NCBI GenBank assembly: GCA_035566015.1 | Contig: DATMRS010000002.1 | Location: forward strand, 186,001 to 250,000 | Direction of reading: 5' to 3' | From: DATMRS01 sp035566015 | Lineage (GTDB): Bacteria > Pseudomonadota > Alphaproteobacteria > Sphingomonadales > Sphingomonadaceae | Length of the DNA: 64,000 bases | Shown: piece after piece, positions 17,845 to 26,365 of the stretch | Numbering within the stretch: the stretch's first letter is position 1 | Layout of the letters: every line of letters begins with the position of its first letter | Position numbers and translations under genes: made by a program | Notes under the pieces: model-generated | Databases searched by the model: none | Seen by the model: only the letters and a program-made list of their open reading frames with translations | What the model was told of the DNA's origin: nothing

Positions 17845-18413
17845 CGTGTGACGAAGTCTGCCAGAACCTTCGGATAAAGGCGATGCTCTTCAGCAAGCAC
17901 GCGTTCGGCGAGCGAATCGGCGGTATCGCCCGGCAGAATCGGTACTTCAGCCTGCCCGAGCACTGGCCCGTCATCCAGTTCCGCAGTGACGATATGGACC
18001 GAGCAGCCCGCCTTGGTGTCGCTGGCATCGATCGCACGCTGATGCGTGTCCAGCCCCTTGTGGGCGGGCAGCAGCGAGGGGTGAATATTGACGATCCGTC
18101 CCGCGCGGCCCGCGATGAAACCGGGCGAGAGCAGCCGCATATAGCCCGCGAGCGCGACCCACTCGATCCCGGCGACGACAAGCTGCGCCTCGATCCAGGC
18201 GTCAAATTCGGCGCGCTTCATGCCCTTATGGCTCATCGCGGCTGTCGCGATACCGGCCTCCCGGGCCAGCGCTAGTCCTGGCGCGTCGGGCACGTTGGAG
18301 AGGACGAGCGAAACCGCGAACGGGCAATCGGGTGCCCGTGCCGCCTCGATCAGCGCAGCCATGTTCGATCCGCGCCCCGATATCAGGACGCCGACGCGCG
18401 CCTTCTCAGCCAT
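17841..18413 (-). CDS. purN: Phosphoribosylglycinamide formyltransferase PurN
   Basis: 190 aa. It transfers a formyl group from 10-formyl-THF to GAR in de novo purine synthesis. 'VGVLISGRGSNMAALIEA' is at the N-terminus. The folate and catalytic core has 'YMRLLSPGF', 'IVNIHPSLLPAHKG' (catalytic Asn and His) and 'DDGPVLGQAEV' (catalytic Asp). ATG at 18413 overlaps the end of purM by 8 bp, matching the conserved purM-purN operon. Confidence 0.97.
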   Translation of the reverse strand: MAEKARVGVLISGRGSNMAALIEAARAPDCPFAVSLVLSNVPDAPGLALAREAGIATAAMSHKGMKRAEFDAWIEAQLVVAGIEWVALAGYMRLLSPGFIAGRAGRIVNIHPSLLPAHKGLDTHQRAIDASDTKAGCSVHIVTAELDDGPVLGQAEVPILPGDTADSLAERVLAEEHRLYPKVLADFVTR

Positions 18414-19512
18414 TGTGCGTTGCCGACCATGGCTGGAGCGCGGACCAGTCTTCCAAACCACCCTTTACTGTGCAGCCACGTTGGCCGGCGTCAATCGCGC
18501 CGATCTCGAACACCGTTTCGCCTGCTTCTTCCAGCGCCGCGCGCACCGTCGCCGCTTCTCCGGCCCCGACGATCGCCACCATGCCGATGCCGCAGTTGAA
18601 GGTCCGCGCCATTTCCTTCGGCTCGATATTGCCCTGCGCCTGCAGGAAGGCCATCAGCCGGGGCTGGGGCCAGGCGCCTGCGTCGATCGTCGCATGCAGC
18701 CCCTCGGGCAGCACGCGCGGGATATTTTCCAGCAGGCCGCCGCCGGTGATGTGGGCGAGCGCCTTGATCCGCCGGCCGCGCACCAGCGGCAGCAGTGGCT
18801 TCACGTAAATACGTGTCGGCGCGAGCAGCGCGTGAATCAGGAGCGTCTCGGGATCGAACAGAGCCGGGCGATTGAGCTTCCATCCCTTATCGACCGCCAG
18901 CCGGCGCACCAGCGAGAAGCCGTTCGAATGGACGCCCGAGGAGGCGAGGCCGAGAATCACGTCGCCCGCCGTCACCGCATTTCCCGTCAGGGCCTCGTCG
19001 CGCTCCACCGCACCGACGGAGAAACCGGCGAGGTCATAATCGCCCTCGGCATACATGCCCGGCATCTCGGCCGTTTCACCGCCGATCAGCGCGCAGCCGG
19101 CGATACGGCACCCTTCGGCAATGCCCGCGATCACGCGCTCGGCGACGCCATTATCGAGTCGGCCGGTTGCGAAATAATCGAGAAAGAAGAGCGGCTCGGC
19201 GCCCTGCACGATCAGGTCGTTGACGCACATCGCGACGAGATCGATGCCGACGCCGTCATGCTGGTCCGCTTCGATCGCCAGCTTGAGCTTGGTGCCGACG
19301 CCGTCATTCGCCGCGACGAGCAGCGGATCGCGATATCCCGCCGCCTTGAGGTCGAAAAAGCCCCCGAAGCCGCCGAGATCCGCATTGGCGCCGGCGCGCG
19401 CGGTGGCGCGGGCGAGCGGCGCGATCGCTTTCACCAGCGCATTGCCGGCGGCGATCGAAACCCCTGCCTTGGCATAGGTATAGGGTTCGGGCTGATTATG
19501 TTTGGCGTCCAT
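18406..19512 (-). CDS. purM: Phosphoribosylformylglycinamidine cyclo-ligase PurM
   Basis: 368 aa AIR synthetase of de novo purine synthesis. 'YAKAGVSIAAGNALV' occurs at the N-terminus, then the Gly-rich 'GGFGGFFDL', 'LVAANDGVGTKLKLA' near 64, 'MCVNDLIVQGAEPLFFLDYFA' region near 95, 'GGETAEMPGMY' near 145 and 'HITGGGLLENIPRVLP' near 253. All are PurM hallmarks. It starts at ATG 19512 and is the first gene of the minus-strand purM-purN operon, divergent from the DUF2066 gene with only 60 bp between them. Confidence 0.97.
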   Translation of the reverse strand: MDAKHNQPEPYTYAKAGVSIAAGNALVKAIAPLARATARAGANADLGGFGGFFDLKAAGYRDPLLVAANDGVGTKLKLAIEADQHDGVGIDLVAMCVNDLIVQGAEPLFFLDYFATGRLDNGVAERVIAGIAEGCRIAGCALIGGETAEMPGMYAEGDYDLAGFSVGAVERDEALTGNAVTAGDVILGLASSGVHSNGFSLVRRLAVDKGWKLNRPALFDPETLLIHALLAPTRIYVKPLLPLVRGRRIKALAHITGGGLLENIPRVLPEGLHATIDAGAWPQPRLMAFLQAQGNIEPKEMARTFNCGIGMVAIVGAGEAATVRAALEEAGETVFEIGAIDAGQRGCTVKGGLEDWSALQPWSATHNG

Positions 19513-19572
19513 GACAGGCGACTAGCCACATCGCGCTTGGATTTCCACGATCAACTCGTCACAAGACGCGAC

Positions 19573-20835
19573 GTGACCCTGTTTCAGAGCCTGTACCGGC
19601 CTTTCCCGATCCTGCTCGGCCTGCTGCTCGCGCTAGGCGCGGCCGTGGCGCTGCGCGCCCAGATCGAGCCGGGCAATCGCGGCGTGCCGCCGATCGACAG
19701 CTCGTCCAGCTATGAAGTGTCGGGCGTAACCGTCGATGTTCGCGGAAAAGATTCGGAGATGGCGCGTGCCGCCGGCTGGCGTGAGGCGCAGCGCAAGGGC
19801 TGGAAAATGCTATGGGGCCGAGTGAACGGCCAGCCGGCAAGTGTGGCGCCCGCGCTCCCCGATTCGACGCTTGATTCGATCGTCGCCGGCATCGTTATCG
19901 AGAAGGAGGAGGTCGGGCCCTCGCGCTATATCGCGCGGCTCGGCGTGTTGTTCGATCGCGCGCGCACGGGGCAGTATCTCGGCGTTCACGGTCAGATTAC
20001 CCGATCGCCGCCGATGCTCCTCATCCCCGTTCTCTATAGCGGATCGACGCCGACGACGTTCGAGCAGCGCAACGCCTGGCAGAAGGCATGGGCGCATTTC
20101 CGCACCGGTGGCAGCCCGATCGACTATGTGCGCGTCAGTGGCACCGGCGCGGACCCGCTGCTGCTCAACGCCGCGCAGGCCGGGCGGCCCGGGCGCGGCT
20201 GGTGGCGGATGCTACTCGATCAATATGGCGCGGCGGACATATTGGTGGCCGAGGTGATGCTCCACCGCCGCTGGCCGGGCGGCCCCGCCGTCGCCGAGTT
20301 CGTCGCGCGGCACGGGCCCGATGATCGCGTCGTCGCTCGCTTCTCGCTTCGTGCGCCGAACAGCGAGGCACTGCCCCGGCTGATGGAGGAAGGCGTACGC
20401 CGGATCGACACCGCCTACACCCTGGCGCTGCGCTCGGGGCAACTCGTCCCCGATTCGTCGCTCGTGATCGAGGATACGGGCGACAGTGACGCGCTCGCCC
20501 AGATGGTCGCCGACTCGCTCGCGCAGGATACGGCGCTGGCGGGCGAGGCGAGCTATGCGGTGCAGGTCGATACGCCCGACGCGGCTTCGCTGACCATGGC
20601 GGAGGCGGCGCTGCGCGGTGTGCCGGGCGTCCAGTCCATTGCCACGACCAGCCTGGCGCTGGGCGGCGTGTCGGTGATCCGCGTCACCTTCCTCGGCACG
20701 CGCGATGCGCTGCGTGCGGCGCTCTCTGCGCGCGGCTGGCGCGTCGAGCCGGTTGGCGAGTCGCTTCGGCTGACCCGTGCCGCACCCGCTCTCACCGCGC
20801 CACCGGCGGCGCCCGCCGCCCCGGTCGCGCGGTGA
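19573..20835 (+). CDS. DUF2066 domain-containing secreted protein
   Basis: 420 aa. The N-terminus is a signal peptide ('YRPFPILLGLLLALGAAVAL'). The rest matches the DUF2066 pattern: 'YEVSGVTVDVRGKDSEMARA', 'GWKMLWGRV', 'SIVAGIVIEKEEVGPSRYIARLGVLFD' region, and 'DYGAADILVAEV'-like C-terminal parts. The function of the family is unknown; it is predicted periplasmic. A GTG at 19573 is chosen as the start because it precedes the signal peptide directly; the ribosome site is weak and a TTG at 19537 is possible. The stop overlaps the GTG of the HdaA-like gene, so the two are coupled. Confidence 0.82.
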   Translation: MTLFQSLYRPFPILLGLLLALGAAVALRAQIEPGNRGVPPIDSSSSYEVSGVTVDVRGKDSEMARAAGWREAQRKGWKMLWGRVNGQPASVAPALPDSTLDSIVAGIVIEKEEVGPSRYIARLGVLFDRARTGQYLGVHGQITRSPPMLLIPVLYSGSTPTTFEQRNAWQKAWAHFRTGGSPIDYVRVSGTGADPLLLNAAQAGRPGRGWWRMLLDQYGAADILVAEVMLHRRWPGGPAVAEFVARHGPDDRVVARFSLRAPNSEALPRLMEEGVRRIDTAYTLALRSGQLVPDSSLVIEDTGDSDALAQMVADSLAQDTALAGEASYAVQVDTPDAASLTMAEAALRGVPGVQSIATTSLALGGVSVIRVTFLGTRDALRAALSARGWRVEPVGESLRLTRAAPALTAPPAAPAAPVAR

Positions 20836-21452
20836 GCCAGATGGCCTTGCCGCTGGCCTGGCCGGCGGAGGAGGATGAATCCAGTTTCCGCGCGGGCGAG
20901 GCCAATCAGGCGGTGCTGCGCCATCTCGGCCATTGGTCGCTCTGGCCGGTGATGGCGACGATCCTCACCGGTCCGCGCAAATCGGGGCGCAGCCTGCTCG
21001 CGCGCATCTTTGCTGCCAAGACCGGCGGTGAGATGATCGACAATGCCGAGACCCAGGAGGAGGAGACGATCTTCCACGCGTGGAACCGCGCCCAGACCAC
21101 GCGCCGGCCGCTCCTTATCATCGCCGATGCGCCGCCGCCCGTCTGGCGCGTGGCATTGCCCGATCTCGCCTCGCGCCTTGCCGCCACGCCGCAGATCGTA
21201 ATCACCGAGCCCGATGACGAACTTGCAAAGGCGATATTGGAGAAGCTGCTTGGCATGCGCGGCCTCGCAGTGCGGCCTGAGTTGCTCACCTGGCTCGTCC
21301 AGCGGATCGAGCGCAGCTATGTCGGCATTCATCGCGCGGTCGACGCGATCGACGAGATGGCGCTGGTTCATCGCGCTCAGCCCAGCATCCCGCTCTTCCG
21401 CCGCGCGCTGGAGGGGATCGGTGTCATCGATCATTCACGATCGATCGGTTAA
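20832..21452 (+). CDS. HdaA-like DnaA regulatory inactivator
   Basis: 206 aa DnaA-related protein. The N-terminal 'QMALPLAWP' resembles the hexapeptide that binds the DNA polymerase sliding clamp. A degenerate P-loop 'TGPRKSGRSLLARIF' follows near 46-60, then sensor-like 'PLLIIADAPPPVW' and 'LPDLASRLAA', and a C-terminal helical lid with 'SYVGIHRAVDAID'. HdaA promotes hydrolysis of DnaA-bound ATP after initiation. The P-loop lacks the canonical GKT/S (it reads KSGRS), so ATP binding may be weak. GTG 20832 overlaps the DUF2066 stop. Confidence 0.85.
   Translation: MSQMALPLAWPAEEDESSFRAGEANQAVLRHLGHWSLWPVMATILTGPRKSGRSLLARIFAAKTGGEMIDNAETQEEETIFHAWNRAQTTRRPLLIIADAPPPVWRVALPDLASRLAATPQIVITEPDDELAKAILEKLLGMRGLAVRPELLTWLVQRIERSYVGIHRAVDAIDEMALVHRAQPSIPLFRRALEGIGVIDHSRSIG
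21421..21438 (+). promoter_or_regulatory. Candidate Pho box upstream of ppk
   Basis: GTGTCAT at 21421-21427 and CATTCAC at 21432-21438 are two heptads at 11-bp spacing. They resemble the first two heptads of the pstS Pho box in this window (GTGTCAT, GAGTCAC). The site sits inside the end of the hdaA-like gene, 23 bp before the ppk ATG. The short distance leaves little leader, so this is tentative. Confidence 0.35.
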
Positions 21453-21461
21453 CGTGGAAGA

Positions 21462-23630
21462 ATGCAGGAGCATCATGCCATCGCCGAATCAATCCCGGAG
21501 GAAGCGCTCGCCCCCGTTGCCGATCCGATCCCGCCCGAGCATCGCTATTTCAATCGTGAGCTGTCCTGGCTGAAATTCAATCAGCGGGTAATGGAGGAGG
21601 CGCGCAACCGGGCGCATCCGCTGCTCGAACGGCTGCGTTTCCTGTCGATCTCAGGCAATAATCTCGACGAATTCTTCATGGTGCGCGTCGCCGGCCTCAA
21701 GGGGCAACAGCTCGCCGACGTTGATAGCCGCTCCGCCGACGGGCTCACCGCGCCGCAACAGCTTGCTGCCATCGCCGCCGAAGCCGATCTGGTGATGGAG
21801 GCGCAGCAGGAAGAGTGGCGCGAGCTGAAGGCGGAGCTGGCACAGGTCGGCATCGAAGTGCTCGGCGAGAAGGATATTGGCGAAGCCGCGCTTTGGCTGG
21901 AAAATCATTTCCGCGAGCAGATTTTCCCGGTGCTGACGCCGCAGGCGCTCGATCCCGCGCATCCCTTTCCCTTCATTCCGAACAAGGGATTCAGCCTGCT
22001 GTTCGATCTGGAACGGCTGTCGGATAGCGAGCCGATCCGCGAATTGCTGATGGTGCCGTCCACCCTGCCGCGCTTTGTGCGGCTGCCGGGCCGTGCGCGT
22101 TATGTCGCGATCGAGACGGTGATCCGCTTCTTCACCGACATCCTCTTCCCTGGCTATGCGGTGCGCCGCCACGGCGCGTTCCGCATCATCCGCGACAGCG
22201 ATATCGAGATAGAGGAGGAGGCGGAGGATCTCGTCCGCTATTTCCGGACCGCCATCAAGCGCCGCCGCCGGGGGCGCGTGATCCGCCTCGAAATGGAAGG
22301 GCGCATGCCGGAAGCGGTCGAGCGGCTGGTGAAGGAGGAACTGGGCGGCACCGACGCGATCATCACCGACACCGCCGATTTCCTCGGCATCGCTGATCTC
22401 GAGCAACTGGTCGAAGAGGACCGGCCCGAGTTGAAATTCCCGCCGCTCAGCCCCCGCTTTCCCGAGCGGATACGCGAGCATGGCGGGGATTGTTTCGCGG
22501 CGATCCGATCGAAGGACATCGTCGTCCATCATCCTTATGAGACGTTCGACGTTGTCCTGGCCTTCCTCCGGCAGGCGGCGGCTGATCCCGATGTCGTCGC
22601 GATCAAGCAAACGCTCTATCGTGCGGGCAAGCAGTCCGCCGTGATCCGCGCACTGGTCGATGCGGCGGATGCGGGCAAGTCGGTGACGGCGGTAGTCGAG
22701 CTCAAGGCCCGATTCGACGAGGAGCAGAACCTGATGTGGGCCGCGCAGCTCGAGCGTGCGGGCGTACAGGTGGTCTATGGCTTCGTCGACTGGAAGACGC
22801 ACGCCAAGGTATCGATGGTCGTGCGGCGTGAGGGTGGAGGCTTTCGCACCTACTGCCACTTCGGCACGGGCAATTATCACCCGGTGACGGCGCGCATATA
22901 CACGGATTTGAGCTTCTTCACCGCCGATCCGCGCGCCGGCAGTGACGCGACGCAGCTCTTCAACTACATCACCGGCTATGTCGAGCCGACGGGGCTGGAA
23001 ATGCTGTCCATGTCGCCCCTCGGCCTGCGCGAGAAGCTGGGGCATCTGATCGATACCGAGATCGACAATGCCCGCGCCGGCAAGGAAGCTGCAATCTGGG
23101 CGAAGATGAATTCGCTCGTCGATCCCGCGATCATCGAGAAGCTCTATCGTGCCAGCGCGGCGGGCGTGGAGATCGATCTGGTGGTGCGCGGCATCTGCTG
23201 CCTGCGGCCTGAGGTGCCGGGGCTGTCGGACAATATCCGGGTCAAGTCGGTGATCGGCCGTTTCCTGGAGCACAGCCGCATCCTCTGTTTCGGCAACGGC
23301 AAGGCGCTACCCAATGACGAGGCTAAGGTGTTCATCTCTTCGGCCGACTGGATGCCCCGGAATTTCGATCGACGCGTCGAATATATGCTGCCGATCGAGA
23401 ACCCCACAGTGCACGCGCAGGTCCTCGACCAGGTGATGGTCGCCAATCTGATCGACGAGGAGCAGAGCTGGCACCTCAATCCCGACGGCAGCTATGAACG
23501 GGTAAAGCCGGGCAAGCGCAGCTTCAACCTGCACCGCTATTTTATGACCAACCCGTCACTCTCCGGCCGCGGCGCCGCGCTCGAGCATCGCGCCGTGCCC
23601 AAGCTCAGCCTGCGTCGCGGCGGCGTCTAG
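21462..23630 (+). CDS. ppk1: Polyphosphate kinase 1
   Basis: 722 aa. It polymerises the terminal phosphate of ATP into polyphosphate. The N-domain has 'YFNRELSWLKFNQRVMEEA' region near 28. 'HPFPFIPNKGFSLLF' is near 165. The catalytic C-domains have 'VVHHPYETFDVVL' near 350, 'IKQTLYRAG' near 380, 'HAKVSMVVRREGGG' (first phosphorylated-His region) near 447, 'YCHFGTGNYHP' near 465 and 'SADWMPRNFDRRVE' near 627. The ATG at 21462 has a GTGGAAG site. It lies between the HdaA-like gene and ppx, a common alphaproteobacterial order. Confidence 0.97.
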   Translation: MQEHHAIAESIPEEALAPVADPIPPEHRYFNRELSWLKFNQRVMEEARNRAHPLLERLRFLSISGNNLDEFFMVRVAGLKGQQLADVDSRSADGLTAPQQLAAIAAEADLVMEAQQEEWRELKAELAQVGIEVLGEKDIGEAALWLENHFREQIFPVLTPQALDPAHPFPFIPNKGFSLLFDLERLSDSEPIRELLMVPSTLPRFVRLPGRARYVAIETVIRFFTDILFPGYAVRRHGAFRIIRDSDIEIEEEAEDLVRYFRTAIKRRRRGRVIRLEMEGRMPEAVERLVKEELGGTDAIITDTADFLGIADLEQLVEEDRPELKFPPLSPRFPERIREHGGDCFAAIRSKDIVVHHPYETFDVVLAFLRQAAADPDVVAIKQTLYRAGKQSAVIRALVDAADAGKSVTAVVELKARFDEEQNLMWAAQLERAGVQVVYGFVDWKTHAKVSMVVRREGGGFRTYCHFGTGNYHPVTARIYTDLSFFTADPRAGSDATQLFNYITGYVEPTGLEMLSMSPLGLREKLGHLIDTEIDNARAGKEAAIWAKMNSLVDPAIIEKLYRASAAGVEIDLVVRGICCLRPEVPGLSDNIRVKSVIGRFLEHSRILCFGNGKALPNDEAKVFISSADWMPRNFDRRVEYMLPIENPTVHAQVLDQVMVANLIDEEQSWHLNPDGSYERVKPGKRSFNLHRYFMTNPSLSGRGAALEHRAVPKLSLRRGGV

Positions 23631-23760
23631 GACGGACCATCGTTCTGGATCGTCCTTCCCGGGAAGACGGGGAGGCTGCCGCCTGTCGCCCCGGATCGGC
23701 ACCGCCGCCGCAACCAATTCGCTTCCGGTCCATTTCATTTGCGGCTACACGGCCTCTTGC

Positions 23761-25254
23761 ATGGCATCGCAACCGCCCTCCCGACGAAAGGACGGCCCGA
23801 CGCCGCCGGGCGGGCGCGTGGGCATTATCGATATCGGTTCGAACTCGATCCGCCTCGTCGTCTATGACGGGCCGGCGCGTATCCCTTCGATCCTGTTCAA
23901 CGAAAAGGTGATGGCGGGGCTGGGGCGTGGGCTGGCGAAGGACGGCGTGCTTGATCCCGCGTCGGTTGAGCGGGCTATGGTGGCGCTGGCCCGCTTCCGT
24001 GCGCTGGCCGATCAGATGCACCTCGAAAGTCTGCGCACCGTCGCCACCGCCGCGGTGCGCGAGGCGAACAACGGCCCCGATTTCCTCGCCCGGGTGTTGG
24101 CGATGGGGATCGATGTCGAGCTGCTTTCGGGCGATGTCGAGGCGAAGATGGCGGGGCTGGGTGTCCTCGCCGGCATTCCCGATGCCGAGGGCGTCGTCGG
24201 CGACCTCGGCGGCGGCAGCCTCGAACTGGTCCGTGTCGGCGGTGGCGCGGTGCATCAGCGTGTTTCGCTACCACTCGGCGTGCTGCGGCTGGCTGCGATC
24301 CGCAAGCGCGGGCCGCGTGCGGTCGATCGCTTCCTTGCGAAGGCGTTGCGGCAGGCGGGTTGGGCCAATGGCGGCGGGCGCTTCTATCTTGTTGGCGGCT
24401 CATGGCGCGCGCTCGCGCGCTTCGACATGACGCTGACCGGCTTTCCGCTACCGATCATCCATCAATATCGCATGCCAGCCGAGCGGCCCGAGCAGCTTGT
24501 TCGCCTGCTCGCCGAGGCCGACGCCAAGAAGCTGCGCGCGATTCCAGGGCTTTCCGCTGCTCGCATCCCGACGCTGCCCGATGCAGCGGCGCTCCTTGCG
24601 CTGCTCGTGCGTCATCTGGGATCGAGCGATCTTATCGTTTCGGCTTATGGGCTGCGCGAAGGCCTCCTCCACAGCAGCCTTCCGTCCGTCTTGCAGGCGG
24701 AGGACCCGCTGATCCACGCCGCGCGTGAGGAGGGCGCCCGTCAGGGGCGTTTCGCCGAGCATGGCGATCTGCTCGATCGCTGGATCGCGCCGCTTTTCAC
24801 CAGCGAGGACGCCGCAGACGCGCGCCTGCGCCACGCCGCCTGTCTTTTGGCCGACATAGGCTGGCGCGCGCACCCCGAATTTCGCGCCGAGCGCGGCCTG
24901 GAGGCGGCGCTGCACGGCAATTGGGTCGGCATAGACGCGCGCGGCCGCGCGATGATCGGCCGCGCGCTCTTTACAAATTTCGGCGGACGCGGCGAAACCG
25001 CGCTGACGAAGACCTTATGCGCGCCGTGCGAATCTACCCAAGCCGATGGCTGGGGGTTGGCGATGCGCCTCGGCCAGCGGCTGAGCGGCGGCGTCGCCCA
25101 TGCGCTGCGCACCAGCCGCCTGTCGCTCTCACGCGATGCCGTGACGCTCCACCTCGCATCCGGCGACCTCGCGCTCTACGGCGAGGCCGTCGAACGGCGC
25201 CACAAACTCCTCGCCGCCGCCTTCGGCCTGAAATCGGTGGTGTCGGCGGGTTAG
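23761..25254 (+). CDS. ppx: Exopolyphosphatase (Ppx/GppA family)
   Basis: 497 aa actin-fold phosphatase that hydrolyses polyphosphate or pppGpp. 'VGIIDIGSNSIRLVVYDG' at 20-37 is the phosphate-1 motif. 'LRTVATAAVREANNG' is near 88, 'VVGDLGGGSLELVRVG' near 145 is the phosphate-2 motif, and the C-terminal HD-like helical region begins with 'HAACLLADIGWRAHPEFR'. Located 130 bp after ppk, it forms the opposing half of a polyphosphate cycle. It could have GppA activity as well; sequence alone does not separate the two. Confidence 0.93.
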   Translation: MASQPPSRRKDGPTPPGGRVGIIDIGSNSIRLVVYDGPARIPSILFNEKVMAGLGRGLAKDGVLDPASVERAMVALARFRALADQMHLESLRTVATAAVREANNGPDFLARVLAMGIDVELLSGDVEAKMAGLGVLAGIPDAEGVVGDLGGGSLELVRVGGGAVHQRVSLPLGVLRLAAIRKRGPRAVDRFLAKALRQAGWANGGGRFYLVGGSWRALARFDMTLTGFPLPIIHQYRMPAERPEQLVRLLAEADAKKLRAIPGLSAARIPTLPDAAALLALLVRHLGSSDLIVSAYGLREGLLHSSLPSVLQAEDPLIHAAREEGARQGRFAEHGDLLDRWIAPLFTSEDAADARLRHAACLLADIGWRAHPEFRAERGLEAALHGNWVGIDARGRAMIGRALFTNFGGRGETALTKTLCAPCESTQADGWGLAMRLGQRLSGGVAHALRTSRLSLSRDAVTLHLASGDLALYGEAVERRHKLLAAAFGLKSVVSAG

Positions 25255-25307
25255 GTCGTCTCTTTCACAATCTTCCGTCATTTGGGCTGATGATGCCGTA
25301 AATGCAC

Positions 25308-25343
25308 AAATAAAAGGGCGGTGGAACCTTGATTCCACCGCCC
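25308..25343 (-). terminator. Rho-independent terminator of the Flp pilin gene
   Basis: On the minus strand an 11-bp perfect stem (GGGCGGTGGAA / TTCCACCGCCC, 25316-25343) with a 6-nt loop is followed by TTTTATTTG. It lies 18 bp past the flp stop, between that gene and the convergent ppx. Confidence 0.88.
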
Positions 25344-25361
25344 GATAATTTCTCGGCTATA

Positions 25362-25556
25362 TCAGCCGCCAGTGCTGCCGCCTGTCGCGCCGCCCGGCTT
25401 GATATTGTCGCTAACGTTGCTGAACGTCTTATTGAGGTTCGAGCCCAGCGTCGTCATCGCGGCGATCGCGGCGACGGCGATCAGGGCGGCGATAAGACCA
25501 TATTCGATGGCCGTCGCACCCTTGCTGTCCTTCAGCATTTTGCGAATGAATTGCAC
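25362..25556 (-). CDS. Flp/Fap-type type IVb pilin
   Basis: 64 aa. The class IVb pilin processing motif 'KGATAIEYGLIAALIAV' gives cleavage before the hydrophobic helix, with the Glu at position +5 after Gly. A Gly/Thr/Ser-rich tail ends the protein. Such pilins form Flp fibres for surface adherence when a Tad secretion machine is present. No tad genes are visible here, so the assembly genes must lie elsewhere. GTG at 25556 has a GGAG site eight bases upstream. The convergent terminator follows the stop. Confidence 0.92.
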   Translation of the reverse strand: MQFIRKMLKDSKGATAIEYGLIAALIAVAAIAAMTTLGSNLNKTFSNVSDNIKPGGATGGSTGG

Positions 25557-25673
25557 GTCAAATCTCCAATGTCGGATGTTCCAGTCCCCGGCCGCCCCCG
25601 AAAATGCTGGGCTAGCACGTGCCGTTTATACGATGGATGTAACCAAAGATTTAACGGGGGCAGGGAACCTTTC

Positions 25674-25847
25674 TCAATCGTGATTGATGACGCGGTCCAC
25701 CACATGGCCCCAGATGCCGCCATTCGTCGTCGCGAGTTGAGACAGGCCGACGAGCATGACGAGCGCGATCACCGCGAGAATCAGGCCATATTCTATGGCG
25801 GTCGCGCCTTTGCTGTTATGGGCGATCCCGGCGAACCAGCCTTTCAT
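25674..25847 (-). CDS. Second small Flp-type pilin
   Basis: 57 aa with 'NSKGATAIEYGLILAVIAL' at residues 11-29, the same prepilin processing motif as the pilin 117 bp downstream. The C-terminal half ('TTNGGIWGHVVDRVINHD') differs entirely. The ATG at 25847 follows a GGGCGGG-like site. The tandem pair suggests duplication with divergence. One may be the major and one a minor pilin, but no expression evidence is visible. Confidence 0.85.
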   Translation of the reverse strand: MKGWFAGIAHNSKGATAIEYGLILAVIALVMLVGLSQLATTNGGIWGHVVDRVINHD

Positions 25848-25904
25848 ATATGCCCGCCCCCGACGCTTTGCGCCCTCCTAGGGCAAGCTGCTTAAGGAAT
25901 TGCT

Positions 25905-26324
25905 ATGACCACTGCTGAAGCCGCCAAGCCGTTGCTGATCGTCGTCGCGGTGGCGCTGATCGACGGTGAGGGGCGGGTGCTCCTCCAACAGCGATCGGCG
26001 ACGCGGAGCATGGCGGGGCTGTGGGAATTTCCCGGCGGAAAGATTGAGGCCGGCGAAAGCCCGGAGGCCGCGCTGATCCGCGAGCTTCACGAGGAGTTGG
26101 GTATCGATGTCGAGGCGGCCTGTCTTGCCCCCGCCGTCTTCGCGAGCGATCGGCTGGAAGATCGGGGGTTGTTGTTGCTGCTTTATGTCTGCCGCAAGTG
26201 GCGGGGCGTACCGCAGCCGCTGGATTCAGCTGGCCTGCGCTGGGTGCGGCCGGTCGAGATGCACGGCCTGCCTATGCCTCCGGCGGATCGGCCGTTGATC
26301 GGGCTGCTGGAGGCGCTGCTTTAA
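25905..26324 (+). CDS. mutT: MutT-like Nudix hydrolase (8-oxo-dGTP diphosphatase)
   Basis: 139 aa. The Nudix box runs from 'GGKIEAGESPEAALIREL' to 'HEELGI' at about 45-68, fitting GX5EX7REUXEEXGU. 'LLIVVAVALIDGEGRVLLQQR' precedes it and 'LRWVRPVEM' follows, both typical of MutT. It would sanitise oxidised guanine nucleotides to prevent A:T to C:G transversions. The ATG at 25905 lies 57 bp from the divergent pilin start. Confidence 0.9.
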   Translation: MTTAEAAKPLLIVVAVALIDGEGRVLLQQRSATRSMAGLWEFPGGKIEAGESPEAALIRELHEELGIDVEAACLAPAVFASDRLEDRGLLLLLYVCRKWRGVPQPLDSAGLRWVRPVEMHGLPMPPADRPLIGLLEALL

Positions 26325-26365
26325 GAGAAAACGTAAAGCCCCTCTCCTTCAGGGGAGGAGCTATG

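Noticed and set aside
26339..26355. CCCCT/AGGGG hairpin between mutT and the SDR gene
   Set aside because: The stem is only five pairs with a pyrimidine loop and no T-tract, too weak to call a terminator.
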